From NCBI GenBank assembly GCA_030272585.1, contig BSYQ01000006.1:2257001-2321000 (forward strand): DNA of 64,000 bases, written 5' to 3'. The translations under genes and the position numbers were made by a program. The DNA is from Bryopsis sp. KO-2023 (Eukaryota; Chlorophyta; Ulvophyceae; Bryopsidales; Bryopsidaceae). Under the pieces are notes generated by a model. The model searched no databases, was not told where the DNA came from, and was given only the letters and a program-made list of their open reading frames with translations. Below, in pieces: positions 57,790 through 64,000 of the stretch (position 1 is its first letter; every line of letters begins with the position of its first letter).

Positions 57790-59984
57790 TTAAAGGATCC
57801 TCCCCTTGAGGGTCTAGATCCCATCTGACCTCTCTGCTGCACAGCCTTAACTGAATTTGCTGTTGCAGGAGGCAGTTGTGGTGTTGCAGCAGGTATCACT
57901 GCTGTATTTCTTTGTCCAAACCTTCCCCTCCCTCTACCTCTGCCTCTGAAGCTGTTACTGCTACTTCCTCTGCTGCCTATAGCTGCTGACAGCCTCTGAA
58001 CTGTCAGGATGGCCTTATCTAAATCCCCATCACACAGGGTCATAACCTGTGCTTGCATATTCCTATCAGCTAGCCCATCCACAAAGGCAGCATACCTTTC
58101 CTCTTGAGGTAGGTTGGGGAGTCTAAACATCAGTTTTCTAAACAGTCTGATGTAGCCTAAGGCAGTTCCAGTCTGCCTTAGAGTTCTTAACTGTTTCCTG
58201 GCAGTTTCTATCAAGGAAACTGGCTCAAAAACATTCCTGAGCTCTTGGGTGAACTCTTGCCAGCCAAGATACTCTTGTTTTTCTTGATTCATAATCTGAA
58301 TATCCATTAAATTCAACCAGCTAAGAGCATCTCCCTGTAAATGTGACTGGAAACAGGATAACCAGTCCCTCTCTAAGATGTGCTGATTCTGCAACCATCT
58401 TTTCATTCCCAATATCCACTCTGTGGCAGATATTCTGTCATCTCCTGTAAATTTTTCTGGGGGAGTAAGCTTAATCTGTTTGCTGTAGGGTCTGTCAGGT
58501 ACTTGTCCTGAACCCCCAGATCCTCCACTAGGATCTCTATCAGGTGGTCCTCCATCACCACCTCCACCACCCCCACCACCTCCACCACCTCCACCACCAT
58601 TTCCTGACCCTGGATGTCCAGATCCAGATGCTCTAGGCATGTCTGGTCTGTCTGGGCCATTTGGACCATTTGATCCATTTGGATCCCCTGGATTTCCTCC
58701 AGGTGCACCACCACTGGGTGCTCCTAGACTTGCTAATTGATCAAAGGGATTTGGTGGTCTAATTCCCATGCCTGATGGTGCTGGGGTAGTGCCTACAGTA
58801 AAGGTAGCTGGAGGTGCTACAGTTACTGCTGGTGGTTGCATTATGGGTGGTGGTAAACCCATTGCTAGTGGTTGTCCTGAGCTGAGGTCTATAAGACCTA
58901 AAGAAGAAGGTCCTGGAGGTACATCTCCAGCACCTGGTGCAAGTAAATCTAACTGCACTGGTGGCTGACTAACTGAGGGTGGAACGTTCTGTACTTGCCC
59001 CTCAGTTTCTCCTTCCTCTGTATCTTGTACTGTTTGTGTTGCTTGCATCATATGCACTTGCATCACTTGTGGAGGAATAGGTGTTCTCAAAATTCCCTCT
59101 TTCATCCAGTTATCTACTGCTGTCTGATATTCTGCACCAGTCCATAATCTGGTCTCTTCCAAATCTGCTTTCTGTGCTTCAGCAGCATTATTGTACTTGT
59201 CTTGTATAACTGCAGTGGCATCATCCACTGCTGTAACCACCATTTTCTGAATGACTGCAGGATAGGAGTCCAATTCTCCTTGCAGTATACTAGTCATTGT
59301 GTTTGTCATACTTTGTCTCTCCTCCATCAATTGCTTCTGCATTCTTTGCATTTGCTGAGACACTTCATACAACTGAGCATTGATATCTTCCTGTTGTTTC
59401 TTTTGAACCAACATCAATTGCTCCTGTAGAGCCAACTGCTTCTTTTGAAACAGTTCCAGCTCTGTTTGGTTCTTATTTTTCCACTGAGCCATGCCTGAAG
59501 CATGATCTTTTCCTGTACTCTTCAACTGTTCCCCAAGGTTCTTCAGTTGAGTGTTTGTATTTGCACTGAGGCTTTGATAAAAGTCCTTTGCGTGTAGCTC
59601 CTGAGTCTGTTGCAATTTCCGACTCTGTTCTTCCAAACTGTGCACTAAGGCTGACTGCAACTCTTCCTTTAGAGTTGATTGATGTAGCTCTGATTGCTCT
59701 CTGTGTGTATATAGTTCAACCTGGACTTGTTGAACCTGACTCTGCATGGAGGTCAATGATTGCTGGAGGTGATTGGTTACAGTTCCACCCCAGACCTCAA
59801 TCTGTCTTTGCATTTCAGTGTGATCAGAACCATTGATCTGTATATTCTGAATCTGCTGGTGCACCATTGGTTGCACTTCTGACCCTTCCATAACTTCGTC
59901 GCTTATCGCGACCATGTCGCTTTCCGTAACGACCGGAACCAGAGCCATTCTGGTCGCTTGACTTTCAGTTGACTTTCCAGGCAA
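57702..59984 (-). CDS. gag: Chromovirus Gag: coiled-coil N-terminus, capsid domain, CCHC zinc knuckle
   Basis: 760 residues, larger than most Ty3/gypsy Gag proteins. The N-terminal third is Gln-rich and predicted coiled coil. A Pro/Gly-rich linker includes an unbroken run of 15 Gly (around 58,556-58,603). A retrotransposon capsid-like domain follows (about residues 500-670, with FTGDD, WLQNQ and LQGDALSWL). An Arg/Gly-rich stretch and a CX2CX4HX4C zinc knuckle (CFLCGSTEHGVRQC) lie near the end. It forms the particle and packages element RNA. It overlaps pol by 88 bp. Confidence 0.92.
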   Translation of the reverse strand: MPGKSTESQATRMALVPVVTESDMVAISDEVMEGSEVQPMVHQQIQNIQINGSDHTEMQRQIEVWGGTVTNHLQQSLTSMQSQVQQVQVELYTHREQSELHQSTLKEELQSALVHSLEEQSRKLQQTQELHAKDFYQSLSANTNTQLKNLGEQLKSTGKDHASGMAQWKNKNQTELELFQKKQLALQEQLMLVQKKQQEDINAQLYEVSQQMQRMQKQLMEERQSMTNTMTSILQGELDSYPAVIQKMVVTAVDDATAVIQDKYNNAAEAQKADLEETRLWTGAEYQTAVDNWMKEGILRTPIPPQVMQVHMMQATQTVQDTEEGETEGQVQNVPPSVSQPPVQLDLLAPGAGDVPPGPSSLGLIDLSSGQPLAMGLPPPIMQPPAVTVAPPATFTVGTTPAPSGMGIRPPNPFDQLASLGAPSGGAPGGNPGDPNGSNGPNGPDRPDMPRASGSGHPGSGNGGGGGGGGGGGGGGDGGPPDRDPSGGSGGSGQVPDRPYSKQIKLTPPEKFTGDDRISATEWILGMKRWLQNQHILERDWLSCFQSHLQGDALSWLNLMDIQIMNQEKQEYLGWQEFTQELRNVFEPVSLIETARKQLRTLRQTGTALGYIRLFRKLMFRLPNLPQEERYAAFVDGLADRNMQAQVMTLCDGDLDKAILTVQRLSAAIGSRGSSSNSFRGRGRGRGRFGQRNTAVIPAATPQLPPATANSVKAVQQRGQMGSRPSRGGSFKCFLCGSTEHGVRQCPKLSQAQRSLKKGN
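57705..57711 (-). promoter_or_regulatory. GGGAAAC -1 ribosomal frameshift site between gag and pol
   Basis: On the minus strand the heptamer GGGAAAC is in the X XXY YYZ phase of the gag frame (AAG GGA AAC TAA) and is followed at once by the gag stop codon (57,702-57,704). A -1 slip there leads into pol without a break. GGGAAAC is a known efficient retroviral slippery heptamer. I did not test for a downstream pseudoknot. Confidence 0.75.
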
Positions 59985-60407
59985 CGGTTACTGTCAACTG
60001 TAGACCGTTGACTTTCGCGCCACGACCTGTCCTTGCCGAACTGTGAACGGATAACCCACGTGCCTTTGCCGTGAGAGTTACTATACGTAATACTACTATA
60101 TCCCGTCACGTCCGACTCTAACCCGTCGAATCTGAGTACTACAGTTCGCTGACAGCGACGCAGGTTACAGGGTAACCTTTTTCCCAAACGTCCTGTCACA
60201 CGACTGAACGTTGGCACCCTCTTTTCTCTCTTTTTATGGGTGTGATTCTTTTCCAACGTTGCTACCACACGTTTGCCTTTTTTCCCGTTCACTGCGTTTG
60301 CCTTTTTTCTTTTCGTTTTCCCACGACCTAACGACTGGCGTTAAGCGCCTCGAACGAACCTGCTGGTCAAACCAGCGAAGAGCTCCTGTCCAGTCGCTTG
60401 CTTCCAA

Positions 60408-60419
60408 GCTCCGAAACCA
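60408..60419 (-). promoter_or_regulatory. Primer-binding site of the chromovirus
   Basis: Four bases inside the 5' LTR the minus strand reads TGGTTTCGGAGC. It matches 10 of 12 bases of TGGTATCAGAGC, the initiator tRNA-Met primer site common in plant LTR retrotransposons. The primer is therefore probably a tRNA-Met; the host's own tRNA sequence would decide. Confidence 0.7.
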
Positions 60420-60423
60420 AAAA

Positions 60424-60935
60424 TGTTATCGCTCGGGATGGACTGACGTCCGTGAGCGACGTCTCCGAACGCAGGGAAAGAGTGAGGCGGCGGCGGTTGA
60501 GAGAGTCACACTCAGGGTCACACAAATCACGGGGTCCACAGGTTCACTGAAAAGCAAGGTTACATCAAGCGTCCCATCCTTATAACTCCCAGTTCGATTT
60601 TTCCGAGGGTGACTAACCACCCGTAACACTCCCACTACCCTGACTCACAGCCGCCAGTTCTACTCCTGACTCACTCACATACTCACACACAGGCCCAGAC
60701 CAAAGCACGTTCCCACTCAGACTCGAACCCAGATCCTCAGTCTCGCAAGTCCTAATCTGGTTGAGCGAACCACTGTCTTGACTCTGTGCTCTTGCGGTGG
60801 TTTCCTCGCTGTAATTCAGTAGTACCTCCTTGGGAGGATACTGTCATTCACCGGGGATGCATCTGACGCTTCTCAGGCGTCAGATGCATGACGCTTTTGA
60901 CGTCTGACGTCCCTGGACGTCAGCAGCTGGTATCA
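60424..60935 (-). repeat. 5' LTR, 512 bp, with TATA box
   Basis: Identical by eye to the 3' LTR except for an extra gagga. On the minus strand TTATAAGG at 60,578-60,585 is a good TATA box for element transcription. The same 13-bp hairpin occurs at 60,857-60,889. Followed by TGATA (60,936-60,940). Confidence 0.95.
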
Positions 60936-60959
60936 TGATAGCAGCAGCTTCACGTCGGA

Positions 60960-61265
60960 ATGTTTGGAGGCTTCGCTTCCACGGAAGCACGAGGCGGAAG
61001 CGCGCTTCCAAACCGCTTCCTCGGAAGCGGTGCGCTTCCATATGCTTCCGTGGAAGCGACTTCGCTTCCAGCAGCGCTTCCATGGAAGCGGCCTCGCCTC
61101 CAGCAGCGCTTCCATGGAAGCGACTTCACCTCCAGCAGCGCTTCCATGGAAGCGACTTCGCCTCCAGCAGCGCTTCCAACCACGCTTCCACTGGAAGCAA
61201 GCGTTTCCACAAACGCTCCCAATTACAATTCGCCGCCAGCCACGCTTCCACTGGAATCAACGATT
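60960..61265. repeat. Dyad-rich minisatellite built on CTTCCATGGAAG
   Basis: At least three exact-length 32-bp units (catggaagcg starting 61,081, 61,113 and 61,145) flanked by degenerate units. Each unit contains the palindrome CTTCCATGGAAG or variants (cttccacggaag, cttccactggaag). Because 32 is not a multiple of three, the frames across it are not coding. It starts 8 bp after the end of duplication unit B. Confidence 0.8.
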
Positions 61266-62308
61266 TCCACACCTGGTCCATAAAAACTCCACGCCACACC
61301 ACAGGCAGGTGCCAACAACTAAAAACTGAAGCACTTGACGGAACAGCAACTGTGACTGCAGGTAGATCGGACTGTAAGACGCTTCCACTCAGCACTCAAC
61401 GGAACGAAGGTGACCAGGATCATGAATGGGGGGTGTTTTCGAATGTCCGACATACATCCACAATTGCGACAGATGCTGGAAAGACTGGAAAGATCTCGGT
61501 CGAACACGTTTCCCCAATTTTTTAGCCCTGATGCGAACAGAGGGGCTGGGTGGGTTTCGCAGTCTCGGCAGGCTCGGTGGTGCCGCAGTCTCGGCGGGTT
61601 CGGTGGCGCCGCCGTTCTGAGGGACCCAAGCGCCCCAAGCGAAAACCGAGGACGACTGCGCCTATCGGTTATTCAACAGTGTCGCGCTGGGCTTCGAGCC
61701 CATGGATCGGAAGGGGAGCGCATCAGGTTTCTCAGTATGGAAAAAAGAAGGGAACTGATGAAGCAACGGACGAAAGAAAAAATGGGATAGAGCGCCTCAA
61801 CGAACAGGTATGTCGAGACTGGCATTCATTCATTCATTTATTTATTTAGTTTTATTTAGTGTTTTTTTTTTTTTGGGGGGGGGGGGTTATATATATATAT
61901 ATATATATCGAGGAGTTGGCATGCAATATCGAAGTCTAGTCATTATTGATTGAAAAGCGTTTCGAATCCCATAAACCTTAAGAATATATTGGCAGCTGCC
62001 TTCAGGGACATCTTTCCATGGGTGCTCTTTGAAGCACCCCTTTTTCAAACACAGGTTTTTCCAACTGTCTTTCTGTTTGAAAAAATCATATTTTAATCCA
62101 CGATTAAACTGACATCAGATTGTTTTCACTTCCAGCCTTTTTAAAACAAGTTTTTGCACCCTCCAGTTCTGGTCATGTTCATTAATCAGCGTCTATGGCT
62201 GGGATATTATTTACATGACCCCCTTCTCCCCTAAATGAGAATTTTGTCAGTCTCGATTAAGAGGATTGTTTTTTGGTGATTTTATTTGCGCGGCGACAAA
62301 AAGTGGCA
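61266..62308. other. Intergenic region, no clear gene
   Basis: A 126-codon frame (61,410-61,790) overlaps short direct repeats (gcagtctcggcgggttcggtgg) and resembles nothing known, so I do not call it. A poly-T/poly-G run and a TA microsatellite lie at 61,862-61,908. Confidence 0.4.
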
Positions 62309-62448
62309 ATGGAGGTCCCCCAGCCGTTGAACGAACGTGCAGCCAACATTATGTTTGAACACGTCGATTTGCTGGACTCTTCACGAATAGAGCCGCTTCT
62401 GTTGCAGCTGGTAGTGCATGTGGCTGCATACAAGGTCATATTGTCCAG
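62309..62448 (+). CDS. Exon-like segment of an unidentified gene
   Basis: The frame MEVPQPLNERAANIMFEHVD continues to LVVHVAAYKVILS and ends at a good donor (ccag|gtaaat). Composition looks coding (amphipathic helices, no low complexity) in contrast to its surroundings. Possible following exons start at 62,680 (after gtacccag) or 62,896 (after tttcag), but I could not choose between registers. No domain recognised. Confidence 0.3.
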
Positions 62449-63433
62449 GTAAATTGATAATTGATAAATATATAAATAATTAATTAAATAGATACTCCCT
62501 GAGTGTGAGTATAGTGAAAAGGGGTAACTGCCTTGTTTTGGCAATTATTTTTTTTATTTTTTTTATGACATCAAAAACTATAAAGACCATTAATTTTTTA
62601 AAATTTAGCAAAAAAAGTTGGTTCATTAGAAGAAAATCGGGTAACGTCTCTAAAATTATATCGTTATATTGTACCCAGACAGACTGGTCGATTATGCAAG
62701 AACAGAGTTCGGCCGTTTAAAACGAACCCAAGCCCATCTTTTGGGACGACGAGCAAGTCTGTGAATGGATGTTTCCAATTGATGAGTTCTGAGCGGGGGG
62801 TGGGGGATCGAAATTGGAAAAGGAAAATTATCTACACTGGAAATAATATGTTGGGCTTGTCGTATAACCCAGGGATATATGTTTTTTGTTTTCAGACCTG
62901 CCATGTATTATTATATCAAGAGCTCACACATTGCCTGTCAGGCAGGTGGAAGTCATGCGGCTAACGAGGATTTCCTGCAAAGGAAATTCTCGAAAGGAAA
63001 TCGCAACAGCTGGTGGTGGAGTGCAGGAAACTGAGCTTGCCATTCAAGCATCCCTTCCCATCTCAACGGTAACACCAGTTCCCCGATCTATTGGATGAAT
63101 CTGTTTTTTTTTTTCCCGAAATCGTTACATCAATCGTGTTCATCCTCTAAATCAATATCCCAGTAACTGCTGCACCGTTCAGTCCTGTGAATTCGCTAAG
63201 AATCCTAAACACCAATAACCCCACTTCATATCCTTTTATCCAGCATATGCAAACTCTAGCCCACAACTGAACAACCTTCCCCATTGAACACCCAGCCAAA
63301 TATTCGGACTAGTATCTTTTTCTTTCTCGTTCAATATTTCCACAGTAATGCTCTTTCCCCTCCACTCCGTAACTTATTAAACTATAGCTCTTGAAGTGCA
63401 TTTTCCCTCACCAAAAAATGTGTTTTAAAGCTC
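62449..63433. other. AT-rich region, possible intron or intergenic
   Basis: Contains splice-like sites that could belong to the exon at 62,309 and a short frame at 62,886-63,098. Nothing is supported well enough to annotate. Confidence 0.3.
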
Positions 63434-64000
63434 CTACGACACGAGAGGAGTTGCATAAAAAAGTTCAAGCTCTGTTACGTTAAAAGCCTGCACGATGTAG
63501 GCTTTCTTTTTTATTGAACTGATTTCTATAATGTCATAGTGACCATTCTTTTGGTTGCCAGACCAAAGAAGGGGAATTGCGCCGTGGGACTCAAGCGTTC
63601 CATTCCAAGACTTGATGCGCCGAAGCGTTTCCAGCCGTGCTACATCGTACCATCGGATGAGGGCCATCTCCTTGGTCTCGCCTTCTATGTCTATTGCAAA
63701 AAGGAGTCTCAATTGGGCGAACCACTCCACGGTAAGACCTTGCTGATCCCTCCCATTTATCACAACATCATCCAATCTTGCCCGCCCGTAGAATATTGGT
63801 GTAGCCCGAGCTGTTTGTATAGGATAGTCACCTTTATCAGTTTCCACTACAAGAACTACATGGTTGACTGTTTGTATTGTAGGTGGCAATGGGGCAGGTC
63901 CAAAAAAATTTCTGAGCAGTGCGAACAATCCTTGCGTCTCGGGCTGCAGTTCAGCAAGCCTTTTTGTCTGCGCCTCACTTTTGCTGGTGTGTCGATCCTC
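63434..64000 (-). CDS. 3' part of an unidentified gene, running off the window end
   Basis: An open frame enters at the window edge (EDRHTSKSEAQTKRLAELQ) and continues for about 188 residues to a stop at 63,434. An internal Met corresponds to 63,928. The segment with TPIFYGRARLDDVVINGR, WFAQLRLLFAID and ALIRWYDVARLE reminds me of the C-terminal tails of large algal and fungal transposase-type proteins (KDZ or Tnp2-like), where Y-G-x-x-R...W-(Y/F)-A-x-L...V-R-W-Y recurs. That is a resemblance, not a firm assignment. The catalytic part, if any, lies outside the window. Confidence 0.5.
   Translation of the reverse strand, partial: EDRHTSKSEAQTKRLAELQPETQGLFALLRNFFGPAPLPPTIQTVNHVVLVVETDKGDYPIQTARATPIFYGRARLDDVVINGRDQQGLTVEWFAQLRLLFAIDIEGETKEMALIRWYDVARLETLRRIKSWNGTLESHGAIPLLWSGNQKNGHYDIIEISSIKKKAYIVQAFNVTELELFYATPLVS

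Larger units (their letters stand above)
53157..60935 (-). mobile_element. Complete Ty3/gypsy LTR retrotransposon (chromovirus), 7.8 kb
   Basis: A full-length element on the minus strand: 5' LTR 60,424-60,935, primer-binding site, gag, pol with a C-terminal chromodomain, polypurine tract, and 3' LTR 53,157-53,663. Domain order protease, RT, RNase H, integrase is the Ty3/gypsy order, and the chromodomain places it with the chromoviruses, which direct integration to particular chromatin. Both long frames are intact, the LTRs differ by one 5-bp indel as far as I can read, and the target duplication is perfect. It is therefore young and may still be able to move. Confidence 0.95.
26681..60952. 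repeat. Duplication unit B (right copy, interrupted by a retrotransposon)
   Basis: Begins with the window's first bases (gatttcagacccccacg) and follows unit A in order to 53,156. The chromovirus at 53,157-60,935 interrupts it, and the last shared bases (tgatagcagcagcttca) follow at 60,936-60,952. In its last ~1.7 kb (from about 51,400) positions correspond to unit A plus 26,953 with no indels, so this part is very young or recently converted, whereas the Pmp-like gene bodies differ far more. Confidence 0.9.

Noticed and set aside
53157..60935. Endogenous retrovirus with an envelope gene
   Set aside because: No frame follows the integrase and chromodomain before the polypurine tract, so it is a retrotransposon without env.
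60960..61265. CRISPR-like array
   Set aside because: The repeats are contiguous with no unique spacers and the genome is eukaryotic; this is a minisatellite.
61410..61790. 126-codon frame as a gene
   Set aside because: It is built partly of short direct repeats, its neighbouring frames are equally open, and no domain is seen.

Overview
This window is eukaryotic nuclear DNA. It has many GT-AG spliceosomal introns, genes far apart, tRNA-derived SINE-like repeats, MITE-like elements, minisatellites and a complete Ty3/gypsy chromovirus. An AP2/ERF-domain ORF, an IRG-like GTPase and chlamydial-Pmp-like beta-helix proteins with multi-pass C-termini point to a protist, most likely an alga. I cannot name the species.

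The window is organised around a direct duplication of about 26.7 kb. Unit A covers 1-26,213 (its left edge lies outside the window). Unit B covers 26,681-53,156 and continues for 12-17 bases after the retrotransposon, to about 60,952. Both units carry, in the same order: a SINE copy; a membrane-anchored coiled-coil gene with a minisatellite leader and trailer (8.5-9.4 kb; 31.9-32.8 kb); a very large multi-exon surface-protein gene of the Pmp beta-helix type (13.6-23.9 kb; 38.2-50.9 kb); a short signal-peptide ORF driven by a copy of the same upstream sequence; a second SINE in reverse orientation; and a small possible two-exon gene. Between these shared blocks the units carry different cargo. 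Unit A has an IRG-like GTPase, a secreted Ala/Cys-rich protein gene and a pogo-like MITE. Unit B has an AP2/ERF ORF and 3.3 kb of low-complexity DNA.

The two large surface-protein genes have diverged. Copy B reads in frame through 20 predicted exons after exon 1 (about 2,100 residues) and has gained extra exon pairs of 141 and about 267 bp. Copy A lacks those pairs, has an out-of-frame run of 13 G, and is split by a 1.7-kb insertion, so it is probably disrupted. Fragments of further family members lie at 6.2-7.0 kb, 24.65-25.0 kb, 26.2-26.6 kb and 51.6-52.0 kb, which suggests a larger array.

From 53,157 to 60,935, on the minus strand, lies a young full-length chromovirus: 507/512-bp LTRs, TGATA target duplications, PBS, gag, a GGGAAAC slippery site just before the gag stop, pol with protease, RT, RNase H and integrase, a chromodomain, and a PPT. 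Unit A preserves the empty insertion site. The right end (60.95-64.0 kb) holds a dyad-rich minisatellite, an isolated exon-like segment and the 3' part of an unidentified minus-strand gene. All exon boundaries come from reading splice consensus and comparing the two copies, not from transcript data.
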